Source: Zwartia sp.
GTDB taxonomy: Bacteria > Pseudomonadota > Gammaproteobacteria > Burkholderiales > Burkholderiaceae_B
Length of the DNA: 42,862 bases
NCBI GenBank assembly: GCA_030653405.1
Contig: JAURZO010000221.1
Span: 1-42,862 of the forward strand
Reading direction: 5' to 3'
Every line of letters starts with the position of its first letter. Within the stretch, counting starts at the first letter, position 1. The position numbers were made by a program, and so were the translations under genes. A model generated the notes under the pieces. It searched no databases. It saw only the letters and a program-made list of their open reading frames with translations, and had not been told where the DNA came from. This document shows, piece after piece, positions 25,680-33,650 of the stretch.

Positions 25680-26515
25680 TCGTGCGCAGTTTTTTGTGTC
25701 GCACGCGTACACAGCCGCGATCAGCGTGCTTTGTTCCGTTTGGGGTGGCCTGGTCTATTGCGTGGCTTGTGTTGCCGCTGTTTTTTTTATCATCGCTCGC
25801 GTGGTCGCAGACAAGCCTGCCACCCCGGCAATCCAGTTATGAACTGATGTCCCCTGCCACGCGCGCGATGCAGGACGATGAAGCGCTCAATCCTGCGACA
25901 TTCTGGGTCTTGGATGGGCAAACCTTATGGAACGAATCAACAGGCAAGAAAAATGTCTCGTGCGCGCAATGTCATGGCGATGCGACCACGACAATGAAGG
26001 GTGTCTCGGCAAGCTTTCCCAAGCTGGTGAACGGTCGATTGTTGAATCTGGCAGGGCAGATCAATATGTGCCGGCAGTCCAAGCAGGAGGCAGAACCACT
26101 TCAATTAGAGTCCAAGTCACTGCTGTCACTTGAGACCTATGTCGGTCATGCCTCCAAGGGGATGCCGATTACCGTCGAGCGCACTTCCGAGAATGCGCAG
26201 CCGCTTGACTCAGGTCGACTATTGTTTGAACAGAGACTGGGGCAGCTCAACTTGTCATGCGCGCAATGCCATGCAGAACGGGCGGGGCTGAAGTTGGGTG
26301 GCAATGTGATCCCAGAAGCTCATCCCACCGGATATCCAATCTACAGACTCGAATGGCAGACGGTTGGATCCCTTCAGCGCAGACTGCGTAACTGTATGAC
26401 AGGGGTGCGTGCACAGCCCTACGCATTAGGCTCAGAGGAGCTGGTTCAGCTTGAGTTGTTTTTGATGTGGCGCGCCCGTGGCATGCCAATTGAAACGCCT
26501 GGCGTGCGTCCTTAA
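25676..26515 (+). CDS. soxA: Diheme c-type cytochrome SoxA
   Basis: SoxA pairs with SoxX to join sulfur substrates to SoxY. The 279-aa protein has a long basic N-terminus with a hydrophobic signal around residues 22-44, and two CAQCH heme sites (96-100 and 195-199). Cysteine ligands typical of SoxA are present at C132 (NMCRQSK) and C240 (RNCMTGVRAQPY). The family ending RARGMPIETPGVRP is intact. The start is probably GTG 25676, in a GTGA overlap with soxZ; GTG 25682 is possible. Both hemes and the active-site cysteine are kept, so the SoxXA pair looks functional even though SoxY is unusual. soxB and soxCD are not in the window. Confidence 0.92.
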   Translation: MIVRSFLCRTRTQPRSACFVPFGVAWSIAWLVLPLFFLSSLAWSQTSLPPRQSSYELMSPATRAMQDDEALNPATFWVLDGQTLWNESTGKKNVSCAQCHGDATTTMKGVSASFPKLVNGRLLNLAGQINMCRQSKQEAEPLQLESKSLLSLETYVGHASKGMPITVERTSENAQPLDSGRLLFEQRLGQLNLSCAQCHAERAGLKLGGNVIPEAHPTGYPIYRLEWQTVGSLQRRLRNCMTGVRAQPYALGSEELVQLELFLMWRARGMPIETPGVRP

Positions 26516-26537
26516 GGGGTGGGGTGTTCTCTGGGGT

Positions 26538-27152
26538 TTAGCCACCAGATAGGCTATGCGGGTCTTCAGCAAGCCCCGTGCCCGCCAAATGTACGGTGCA
26601 GTTTACGAGCTCCGCGACGTACGGAGCTTGAGCGCTGACGCTCGTGATGGCGGTGTTACCAATCTTCACAGGGAGAGGATGAGCACCGAGTGTGATGTTG
26701 CGCTCAAGCAAAGCGAGAATGACAAGGCCATGGCTGACCACAATCAACGGGCCGTCCAGCGTTTCTCTCAAGCGAGCTGCGTACGCGAGCGCCTCGGCCA
26801 CGCGCTCGTGAAAGGTTTGCATGGATTCGCCGTTGGCGGGCGCTTCAATCATTTCCATGGCATTGAAACTCAGCGTGTCGTAGGGGCGTCCTCGTAGATC
26901 GCCAAAATTACGCTCCCATAGCAATGGGGTGCTCAGTGGTGTCAGGCCCGTTTTCAAGGCGATTGTTTGCGCCGTTTGCCAGGCTCTGGGCATGTCACTG
27001 GCCAAGATGGCGGCAGGTTTGAGTGCGCGAACTCGTTCTGCGACCCGCTCTGCTTGCAGATGTCCTCTCGGGGCAAGCGGTGTGTCGGCAGGTTGGATGG
27101 TGCGAGCCGCGTTGAGTAGTGTCTCGCCATGGCGGATAAAAATAATCGACAT
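26538..27152 (-). CDS. Histidine phosphatase family protein
   Basis: A 204-aa phosphoglycerate-mutase-like phosphatase. The phospho-accepting RHGE is at residues 7-10, the helper sequence ASDMPRAWQTAQTIA follows, and the second catalytic His is in VVSHGLV. The family acts on small phosphorylated metabolites, and the substrate cannot be told. AAGGAA precedes the ATG. It follows the M23 peptidase gene by 18 bases on the minus strand and is probably the last gene of that operon. Its stop is only 22 bases from the convergent soxA stop, and no hairpin is seen between them. Confidence 0.88.
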   Translation of the reverse strand: MSIIFIRHGETLLNAARTIQPADTPLAPRGHLQAERVAERVRALKPAAILASDMPRAWQTAQTIALKTGLTPLSTPLLWERNFGDLRGRPYDTLSFNAMEMIEAPANGESMQTFHERVAEALAYAARLRETLDGPLIVVSHGLVILALLERNITLGAHPLPVKIGNTAITSVSAQAPYVAELVNCTVHLAGTGLAEDPHSLSGG

Positions 27153-27170
27153 GATGTGTTCCTTATGCCG

Positions 27171-28130
27171 TCAGGGCGTGAACATTCCAATAAAAATGGC
27201 GGGATCCACCCGTGCATCGTTGAGGCTGACATTCCAGTGCAAATGCGCACCTGTCACGCGGCCTGTCGCGCCCACTTTGCCGAGCACTTGTCCTCGGGCT
27301 AATTGCGTGCCCGGTTTGACGTCAATCGCAGACAGGTGACAGAACATGCTGATCATGCCTTGCCCGTGGTCAACAAATACGGTTTTACCGTTAAAAAAAT
27401 AATCACCCACCAAGATGACGCGACCCGCTGCCGGGGCATGAACGGGTGTGCCGGTCGGAACGGCGAAGTCCAGGCCGGAATGAGGTGCGCGCTCTTGACC
27501 GTTAAAAAACCTTTTAAGACCAAAGGGGCTCGACAATGGACCGGTGACGGGACGATCGAGAATCAGATTGGTGGGTGTGGAGCTACTGAACTGTTGGTAG
27601 GCATCATCCTGAAGCTTTTTTTCACGCTCATACCGTTCCAAATCCTGCTTGCTGAGATCAACGTGTTTATTTGTTTTGAGCGTGATGCGTTGTTCACGAT
27701 ATTTCTTATCCTGTACTTCAAAGGTGTAGGCGATAAATTTCTTGCCCTGTGTGACATCCAGGGTTTGTTTTCCCAGCTTGCTTGAGAGCGCGATCCCTAC
27801 GATTGCGAACCAGCGACCCTTGTCAGAACGGATCACCATCACAGGGTTATTTTGATAGCGAGCAGTCGGTGGTGCGGCGCTGCGTTCTTGAGTCGGACCG
27901 GTAATGTCGATGACGGCAACGCCCCCTGGCACGGGCTGGTGCAATGACTGTATTTGCTCGATGGGAAAGGACACTGCAGCCCTGTCAATCGCCGAGGGTG
28001 TGTTCGCCAGCGCCGCAGGTTTGGCTGCAGAGGTAACGGCTTGCGTGGTACTCGAGAGTGCTGCTAAAAGGAGCGCAAAAAGCCAACGTGAGACATGCGT
28101 GCCATTCAATGAGGGAAGCATCAGGGCCAT
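27171..28130 (-). CDS. M23 family (LytM-type) metallopeptidase
   Basis: A secreted or periplasmic zinc endopeptidase expected to cut peptidoglycan cross-links. The N-terminus is a signal peptide (WLFALLLAALSSTTQA), followed by a Bd3279-like beta-rich region and a C-terminal LytM domain. The zinc motifs are complete: HSGLDFAVPTGTPV and HLHWN, with VFVDHGQGMISMFCHL between them, so it is probably active and not an EnvC-like activator. ATG 28130 is used (319 aa) and overlaps the dsbB end by 10 bases. ATG 28121 overlaps the dsbB stop as TGATG and would also leave a good signal peptide. The neighbours are dsbB upstream and the phosphatase downstream. Confidence 0.88.
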   Translation of the reverse strand: MALMLPSLNGTHVSRWLFALLLAALSSTTQAVTSAAKPAALANTPSAIDRAAVSFPIEQIQSLHQPVPGGVAVIDITGPTQERSAAPPTARYQNNPVMVIRSDKGRWFAIVGIALSSKLGKQTLDVTQGKKFIAYTFEVQDKKYREQRITLKTNKHVDLSKQDLERYEREKKLQDDAYQQFSSSTPTNLILDRPVTGPLSSPFGLKRFFNGQERAPHSGLDFAVPTGTPVHAPAAGRVILVGDYFFNGKTVFVDHGQGMISMFCHLSAIDVKPGTQLARGQVLGKVGATGRVTGAHLHWNVSLNDARVDPAIFIGMFTP

Positions 28131-28717
28131 AGTTTCCAGAGGTATTGCGTGGGATTGTCTGGGCATGAGCCGAACTGGCAGACCATGATCGCGCTGATAG
28201 TGTTAGCCACTGCAATCAGCAAAAAGAGTCCGATCAGTGCTGTTGTGATGTATGCGGTGGTTGGTGCTCTGACGGATAGTTGGGGCCGTTCGATCGCGAG
28301 ATGATTGCGATCAATACAAAGCATGATCGCGCAGAACACGATCATCACGACAAACGAGATAAAGCCCCACGTGTAAAAGTGTAGCCCAAACAGTTCTGAG
28401 CCATAGCCTGCGTCGCCCGGAGCGATATGCAGGAGGAGCTGTCTGGTCGACGCGGTCGCTCCTGCTAACGCTGAAGCGAGAATAATGGCGTAGTGCACGG
28501 CAGAGGGACCAAAACGAACATTGAGCATCATGCCAATGCCCGCGAGTGTGAGTGCGACACGCTGTAACTGGCAGAGTGGACAGGGCAGTTCGTTAAAGAC
28601 AATCTGCCAGTAAAAAGCTTCTAGCAAGGAACCACAGACGGCCAGCAATGCGATCGCGTTGAGCCAATATGACCAGCTGTGCCCGGCAATGCCCGACGAA
28701 CGGTTTGAATAGTCCAT
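28121..28717 (-). CDS. dsbB: DsbB-family disulfide bond formation protein, atypical
   Basis: DsbB reoxidises DsbA and passes electrons to quinone in the inner membrane. This 198-aa protein has the CPLC redox pair after the first membrane segment and typical text around it (FNELPCPLCQLQRVALTLAGIG). The second periplasmic loop, which in E. coli DsbB holds Cys104 and Cys130, has no cysteine. After an additional fifth membrane segment, a C-terminal tail carries CQFGSC, which may be the second pair. ATG 28717 is chosen because GAGG lies 7 bases in front of it; the frame is open to 28801 through non-coding-looking sequence. It is 8 bases after a small DUF5993 gene. Confidence 0.85.
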   Translation of the reverse strand: MDYSNRSSGIAGHSWSYWLNAIALLAVCGSLLEAFYWQIVFNELPCPLCQLQRVALTLAGIGMMLNVRFGPSAVHYAIILASALAGATASTRQLLLHIAPGDAGYGSELFGLHFYTWGFISFVVMIVFCAIMLCIDRNHLAIERPQLSVRAPTTAYITTALIGLFLLIAVANTISAIMVCQFGSCPDNPTQYLWKLWP

Positions 28718-28725
28718 GACAGGCC

Positions 28726-28884
28726 TCAGAGAGAAATGTTGAGTTTGTCTGTCATGTGATACTGCAGCCACGCCAGAAAGATGATGAACGTCAAGATCCA
28801 CGCGATGATGGAGGGCATCCTGCGGCCGCGCATCGTCAGACCAATGGCGATGAGAGCGGTTAAAAATGGCAGCATCATAATCAT
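28726..28884 (-). CDS. Small DUF5993 membrane protein
   Basis: A 52-aa protein with two predicted membrane helices (MLPFLTALIAIGLTMRG and SIIAWILTFIIFLAWL) and the ending HMTDKLNISL, which is characteristic of DUF5993. ATG 28884 is used, and ATG 28878 (MMLPFL) is an alternative. It lies directly before dsbB on the same strand. I recall this family occurring next to DsbB homologues of this type, so it may be an accessory subunit. Its function is unknown. Confidence 0.75.
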   Translation of the reverse strand: MIMMLPFLTALIAIGLTMRGRRMPSIIAWILTFIIFLAWLQYHMTDKLNISL

Positions 28885-29015
28885 GGGCTTAACATCCTCG
28901 CGCAGACTCGATGCGCAAATATTGAGTGGCAATTTTCGATAGCAACATTCGCTCAGGCAAGCTTACCACTCCGCGTCCTTTGCGTAAGGGTTTTAAGGTG
29001 TTTTAGCGCGCCTAT

Positions 29016-29876
29016 TCAGACTGCGAAATTGGCCTCAAAGGGCTGTCCGACTCGGATGGCACGTCCCTCGCCTGCGCGCACGATCGCATTCATGCCAAAG
29101 CAGACTGCGTCATTCATCCGACTCAAACGGCGGTAGCCCTCGAGCGTCTCCATCACCTCTGGGGAGCGCATGGCGGTGTAAGGGTCGATGTTGGGGATGG
29201 GGCAGCGACCGCAGGGTTTCACAAGGGTCAGCTCAATCGGTCCCGCGGCCGTATGGAGTAGTAGTTGCGACAGTGCGTCTTCTTCGTGAGCATCCAGCCC
29301 CTCCAGCACTAAATTTGGCCGAAAACGCATCATGTCGACGGCATCGTGTCCGTTTTCCGCGAGTCGTTCATTAAAAACATCAAGCGCGCGCTGAGTCACT
29401 ACTAATAAAGCGAACCCATCGCTAAACATATTTGGCGCCTCTGCTTCGCCGGTCCATTCTTGTGCGGAGATGCGGGTCGCGAGCGGCGAAAAGCGAATGA
29501 GGCGGTAATTTTTACCGGGTACGGCCAGAAATGTGTTGAGCCAGGCCGAGACTTCATCTCCCATATCGTCGCCCAGCAACGTGTCGCGCCAGACTGTCAC
29601 CCGCATGGGTTTGCCCATGCGAGAGAAGGGCACCTTGATTTCCTCGTGTTCCGGGGCTGAGAGATAGAGTGCGTCCTCAGTCAGACGGGGCGTGATCCAA
29701 ACCATGTGTGGAATCTGTCGCTGGGTGAGGAACTGACCGTCCTGATCAACGATCATCCACTCCCTGTCATGGGAGAGTCCAGTGGGTTTGAGGATCGACT
29801 CAGAGACTTCTATTCCAGCGCAAGACTTCACTGGATAGATAAACATTTGGGTAATGATGCCCGTGCAGTCCGCCAT
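29016..29876 (-). CDS. MOSC domain protein (YcbX-like)
   Basis: A 286-aa protein with an N-terminal MOSC beta-barrel domain (ITQMFIYPVKSCAGIEV, residues 8-24) and a C-terminal MOSC domain whose likely molybdenum-cofactor sulfur-binding cysteine lies in KPCGRCPIPNID. Relatives such as E. coli YcbX and mammalian mARC reduce N-hydroxylated compounds using a molybdenum cofactor. YcbX also has a C-terminal ferredoxin domain that is absent here, so it needs a separate electron donor. ATG 29876 gives the standard start MADCTGIITQMF; the frame stays open to 29996, where it would cross into yajQ. It is divergent from yajQ across 70 bases. Confidence 0.88.
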   Translation of the reverse strand: MADCTGIITQMFIYPVKSCAGIEVSESILKPTGLSHDREWMIVDQDGQFLTQRQIPHMVWITPRLTEDALYLSAPEHEEIKVPFSRMGKPMRVTVWRDTLLGDDMGDEVSAWLNTFLAVPGKNYRLIRFSPLATRISAQEWTGEAEAPNMFSDGFALLVVTQRALDVFNERLAENGHDAVDMMRFRPNLVLEGLDAHEEDALSQLLLHTAAGPIELTLVKPCGRCPIPNIDPYTAMRSPEVMETLEGYRRLSRMNDAVCFGMNAIVRAGEGRAIRVGQPFEANFAV

Positions 29877-29946
29877 TCTGGTCTTCCCGATTGTTCGATG
29901 TCGATGTATTCTAAAATGAAGTTCTATTTTCTGACAGGGTTTAGTG

Positions 29947-30429
29947 ATGCCTTCTTTTGATGTAGTTTCTGAAGTCGATAAACATGAGTTGACCAATGCC
30001 GTCGATCAGGCCAATCGCGAGCTGTCGACGCGGTTTGACTTTAAGGGCACCGATGCGAAGTTCGAGCTTGAGGGTTTTGTCGTGACGCAGGTCGCACCGA
30101 GTGCCTTTCAGCTCAAGCAGATGATTGACATTCTGCGCAGCCGCTTGAGTGCGCGCGGGATTGATGTTCGCTCGATGGATGTTGCTGATCCCCTTGAAAA
30201 TCTCGGTGGCGCACGTCAAAAGATTACGATTAAGCAGGGCATCGAACAGCCCATTTCAAAAAAGCTGATTGCGGCGATGAAAGAGGCAAAACTGAAGGTC
30301 GAATCGCAAATCACAGGCGATAAGCTGCGTGTGACGGGTAAAAAGCGCGATGACCTCCAGGATGCTATTGCCTTACTCAAAAAAGTTGATGTGCCTCTGC
30401 CTTTGCAGTTCAACAACTTTCGCGACTAA
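29947..30429 (+). CDS. yajQ: YajQ family nucleotide-binding protein
   Basis: A 160-aa cytoplasmic protein of the YajQ family. Members bind nucleotides, and in Xanthomonas and Pseudomonas they have been described as cyclic-di-GMP receptors. The sequence is typical throughout: MPSFDVVSEVDKHELTNAVD at the start, STRFDFKGTDAKFEL, then ISKKLIAAMKEAKLKVESQI, ending LPLQFNNFRD. ATG 29947 is preferred to the adjacent GTG 29944, with AGGG about 8 bases upstream. The target of regulation is unknown here. Confidence 0.93.
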   Translation: MPSFDVVSEVDKHELTNAVDQANRELSTRFDFKGTDAKFELEGFVVTQVAPSAFQLKQMIDILRSRLSARGIDVRSMDVADPLENLGGARQKITIKQGIEQPISKKLIAAMKEAKLKVESQITGDKLRVTGKKRDDLQDAIALLKKVDVPLPLQFNNFRD

Positions 30430-30449
30430 GGCTTGTTTGCCCGTTTGAT

Positions 30450-30473
30450 TGATTGACTGGCTGATTGACTGGT
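30450..30473. repeat. Two tandem 12-bp repeats after yajQ
   Basis: TGATTGACTGGC is followed directly by TGATTGACTGGT (11 of 12 identical). They fill half of the 44-base gap between the convergent yajQ and OYE genes and end next to the OYE stop codon. Confidence 0.75.
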
Positions 30474-31586
30474 TTAACGTCCGCCAGTTTTCGCATCACC
30501 AAACAAGGTGGTCAGGCCGCGAGGCTGTGAGCGCCAGTATTGTTTGGGCGCCTGAACAGTGGCACCCAGTTCCGCCGCGGCATGCCAGGGCCAGCGCGCG
30601 TCATACATAATGCCGCGGGCGAGGGCGACCATGTCGGCTTCGCCATTCGCGATAATCTCCTCGGCTTCCTTGGGGTCTGTAATCAGCCCGACCGCAATGG
30701 TGGGCAAGCCCGTCCCTTTCTTGATCGTGGTGGCCAGAGGGACTTGGTATTTTGGACCGAGGGGGATTTTTTGCTGGGATGACACGCCCGCACTTGATAC
30801 ATCGATAAAGTCACAACCGCGTGTTTTCAGGATGTTGCAAAACTCCACGCTTTCCTCTGGCGTCCAGCCGCCCTCTGCCCAGTCTGTCACGGAAAGGCGA
30901 ATGCCAAGGCTCGTGCCGCTGGGTGTGACCGCACGCACAGCATCGAAGACTTCAAGAGGGAACCGCATCCGGTTGGCCAGTGATCCGCCGTACTCATCGG
31001 TTCGTTGATTCGCAACCGGTGACAAAAATTGGTGCAGCAAATAACCATGGGCGCAATGTAATTGGATCCCATCAAAACCGAGGCGCACAGAACGCTTGGC
31101 GGCATCGACAAACGCCTCGCGAATCCGCGTCAGACCTGCTTTGTCTAGGGCCTGCGGGGGGGCCTCGGTCGGCAAGTGGGGAATCGCAGAGGGGCCGACG
31201 GGTTGCCAGCCGCCTTGGTTGAGGGGGATGAGCTGACCGCCCTCCCAAGGGCGGGCGCTAGAGGCTTTGCGTCCGGAGTGCGCAAGCTGGATCATGAGGG
31301 GCATTGAGGCGTACTTCCGGACTGAGTCGATCGTTTTCTTCATGGCGGCTTCGGTCTGGTCGGAATACAGACCGACACAGCCGTAGGTGATCCGTCCGAT
31401 TTCCTCGACGGCGCTCGCCTCGATGATCAGCAAACCCGCACCGGAAAGGGCCATGTGACCGAGGTGAATCAGATGCCAGTCATTCATACAACCATCTTCG
31501 GCCGAGTACTGACACATTGGGGCGATGACGATGCGGTTGGGAAGTGTAAGGGGGCCAATTTTTGTGGGTGTGAACAGCTGACTCAT
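30474..31586 (-). CDS. NADH:flavin oxidoreductase, Old Yellow Enzyme (YqjM-like)
   Basis: A 370-aa FMN-dependent ene-reductase of the YqjM/thermophilic-like OYE branch. The signature APMCQYSAEDG near residues 22-32 carries the redox-tuning Cys of that branch. The other family motifs are WHLIHLGHMALSGAGLLI, IQLAHSGRKAS (FMN-binding) and GFDGIQLHCAHGYLLHQFLS with the active-site HxxH-type residues. AAGGA lies 9 bases before ATG 31586. The frame is open to 31847, but the extra residues come from the neighbouring gene's antisense. It probably reduces activated alkenes; the natural substrate is unknown. Confidence 0.92.
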   Translation of the reverse strand: MSQLFTPTKIGPLTLPNRIVIAPMCQYSAEDGCMNDWHLIHLGHMALSGAGLLIIEASAVEEIGRITYGCVGLYSDQTEAAMKKTIDSVRKYASMPLMIQLAHSGRKASSARPWEGGQLIPLNQGGWQPVGPSAIPHLPTEAPPQALDKAGLTRIREAFVDAAKRSVRLGFDGIQLHCAHGYLLHQFLSPVANQRTDEYGGSLANRMRFPLEVFDAVRAVTPSGTSLGIRLSVTDWAEGGWTPEESVEFCNILKTRGCDFIDVSSAGVSSQQKIPLGPKYQVPLATTIKKGTGLPTIAVGLITDPKEAEEIIANGEADMVALARGIMYDARWPWHAAAELGATVQAPKQYWRSQPRGLTTLFGDAKTGGR

Positions 31587-31620
31587 CTTCGGTGTCCTTC
31601 GTATCTCAAAGGAACCGATG

Positions 31621-32223
31621 CTAGCGGCTCGCGAGCGGCTGCGCAAGTTGGCGGGCTTCCCAGTCCAAGATTTGTACTTTGCGCTCAGCGCCCCAGCGAT
31701 ATTGCCCTCGCTGGCCGGATGCCCGCACCACCCGATGGCACGGGACGACATAGGCAAGGGTGTTGGAGGCAACCGCAGTGCCAACCGCGCGTGCCGCGCC
31801 CGGGTGACCCAGAGAAGCCGCGAGCTCACCGTATGTTCTGACCTCACCGAAGGGAATATTCATGAGGGATTGCCAGACCAGAAGCTGAAATGGGCTCCCT
31901 CGGAGCACGAGACATGGGCTGGGCTCCGCGCTTTGCGGCTGCGTGTCGCAGAAGGACGGGCTAAATACGCGGCGCATGAGTTTGTGGGCTTCTTGGTTGG
32001 CCGGTCTGAGTGTGCTGCCGGGGTAGCGGTGACCTAGCAGATCTTGCGGGGCGGGGTCGCCCGTTTGCTGCAGGTGCAGCATGACAATGCCGTCTTCAGT
32101 CCAGCTGATCAAGCCTGATCCAAAGGGTGTAGGGGCCAGCCCGTACCAAAGCGCGGCTGGAGATGCATGTGTCCGTGTTGATGTGGTGTCTCGCGGCTGG
32201 AGTAGCAGTTTGAAAGTATGCAT
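31621..32223 (-). CDS. ogt: Methylated-DNA-[protein]-cysteine S-methyltransferase
   Basis: This is an O6-alkylguanine-DNA alkyltransferase, which repairs alkylated guanine by transferring the alkyl group to its own cysteine. The active site VPCHRVV is intact, and the preceding FGEVRTYGELAASLGHPGAARAVG is the helix-turn-helix DNA-binding part. The 200-aa length, with a divergent N-terminal domain of about 100 residues and no AdaA zinc-binding cysteines, fits Ogt better than Ada. AAGGTG precedes the ATG. It lies 34 bases upstream of the OYE gene on the same strand, and is divergent from the otnK operon. Confidence 0.92.
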   Translation of the reverse strand: MHTFKLLLQPRDTTSTRTHASPAALWYGLAPTPFGSGLISWTEDGIVMLHLQQTGDPAPQDLLGHRYPGSTLRPANQEAHKLMRRVFSPSFCDTQPQSAEPSPCLVLRGSPFQLLVWQSLMNIPFGEVRTYGELAASLGHPGAARAVGTAVASNTLAYVVPCHRVVRASGQRGQYRWGAERKVQILDWEARQLAQPLASR

Positions 32224-32293
32224 GACGCTTCACCTTGAGTCAGTCAATAAACGCTATAAGTAAGTGTAGTGGGTCTGAGGGCGTTGGCAAGCA

Positions 32294-32299
32294 TATAAT
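32294..32299 (+). promoter_or_regulatory. Candidate -10 element for the otnK operon
   Basis: A perfect TATAAT lies 61 bases before the otnK ATG in the 137-base divergent gap with ogt. No good -35 is found 16-18 bases upstream, so an activator may be needed if this is the promoter. Confidence 0.4.
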
Positions 32300-32360
32300 T
32301 TCCAGCAAGAGTCGTCTCGTGTCATGAACCAAGTCATTGCGTATGTCCGTTGGAGAACGA

Positions 32361-33650
32361 ATGAAGCAGGTGCTGTTAGGTTGTATCGCCGATGACTTTA
32401 CCGGCGCCACTGATTTGGCCAACAATCTCGTGCGTGCCGGCATGCGGGTCTTACAGACGATTGGTGTGCCTGATTCACCCGTCGCGACCGAGGTGGATGC
32501 CATTGTGGTGTCTCTCAAGAGTCGCACGATTGAACCTGGTGAGGCGGTGACTCAGTCGCTTGCCGCGTGCGCGTGGTTGCAGGCGCAAGGCGCTCGTCAG
32601 ATTTACTTCAAATATTGCTCAACGTTTGACTCGACCGATCAGGGCAATATCGGTCCTGTCATCGATGCATTGATGCAAGCGCTTGGATGCGACTTCACCA
32701 TTGCGACGCCTGCCTTTCCGGATGTCGGTCGCACGGTCTTCAAGGGACATTTATTTGTAGGCGATGTCTTGCTCAACGAGAGTGGGATGCAGAATCATCC
32801 CTTGACTCCGATGCGCGATCCGAACTTGATCCGGGTGTTGACGCCCCAAACCCGGCATCGGGTTGGTTTGATTGATTACATGGTCGTCGCTCAGGGTGCG
32901 GAGGCGATACGCTTGCGGATCAATGCGCTGCGAGAGCAGGGGTTCGGGATTGCCATTGTCGACGCGCTGAATAATGCGGATTTATACAGTCTGGCGCCTG
33001 CGTTGTCCGGCATGCCACTTGTGACTGCGGGCTCGGGTGTTGCCATCGGATTGCCTGGTAATTTTTCAATCAAACCAAATCCTCAGGCGGCCGTTCTGCC
33101 ATTGGCCGCCGGCGCGCGAGCGATCGTCTCGGGCAGCTGCTCACGGGCAACGAATGGGCAAGTCGCGGATTTCATTGCGAGGGGAGGGGCAAGCTTTGCA
33201 CTGAACCCACTTGTGCTTGCCCAAGGTGCGCAGGCGTTGGATTCGTACGTGCAGGAGGTGCTGGACTGGGCGCGTCCCCGGCTGGGAGCGCAGCCAGTGC
33301 TTGTGTATTCGACTGCGGAGCCGCAGGCACTTCAACGCGTACAGGAACAACTTGGTGTCGGGCAGGCTGGCGCACTCGTTGAAGGCGCGCTGGCGCGTGT
33401 TGCACAGGGATTGGTCTCCGAAGGGGTGGCTCAGCTGATCGTGGCGGGCGGTGAAACATCTGGCGCGGTCGTGCAGGCCCTCGGTATGACGCAACTGCAG
33501 ATTGGCGCGCAGATCGACCCGGGCGTGCCGTGGTGTGCGGCAGAATCCTCAATGACAGGCACGCTCATGCATATTGCGTTGAAGTCCGGTAATTTTGGCG
33601 GCATCGATTTTTTCACTCGCGCCTTTGAGAGGCTCGAATCGAATGAGTGA
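32361..33650 (+). CDS. otnK: 3-oxo-tetronate kinase OtnK (four-carbon acid sugar kinase)
   Basis: OtnK phosphorylates 3-oxo-tetronate to the 4-phosphate in C4 sugar-acid catabolism. The 429-aa DUF1537-family product has the family opening LLGCIADDFTGATDLANNLV, the substrate-binding block YFKYCSTFDSTDQGNIGPVI, and the C-terminal ATP-binding domain with IVAGGETSGAVVQAL. GGAGAA is well placed in front of ATG 32361; the frame is open to 32337. It overlaps otnC by 8 bases. The DenD neighbour indicates D-erythronate as the input, although L-threonate or L-erythronate pathways use the same kinase. Confidence 0.92.
   Translation: MKQVLLGCIADDFTGATDLANNLVRAGMRVLQTIGVPDSPVATEVDAIVVSLKSRTIEPGEAVTQSLAACAWLQAQGARQIYFKYCSTFDSTDQGNIGPVIDALMQALGCDFTIATPAFPDVGRTVFKGHLFVGDVLLNESGMQNHPLTPMRDPNLIRVLTPQTRHRVGLIDYMVVAQGAEAIRLRINALREQGFGIAIVDALNNADLYSLAPALSGMPLVTAGSGVAIGLPGNFSIKPNPQAAVLPLAAGARAIVSGSCSRATNGQVADFIARGGASFALNPLVLAQGAQALDSYVQEVLDWARPRLGAQPVLVYSTAEPQALQRVQEQLGVGQAGALVEGALARVAQGLVSEGVAQLIVAGGETSGAVVQALGMTQLQIGAQIDPGVPWCAAESSMTGTLMHIALKSGNFGGIDFFTRAFERLESNE

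Noticed and set aside
25350..26515. A second soxB or soxCD fragment hidden in the operon
   Set aside because: Every base from 21814 to 26515 is accounted for by the six overlapping genes, and only 22 bases remain before the next convergent gene.
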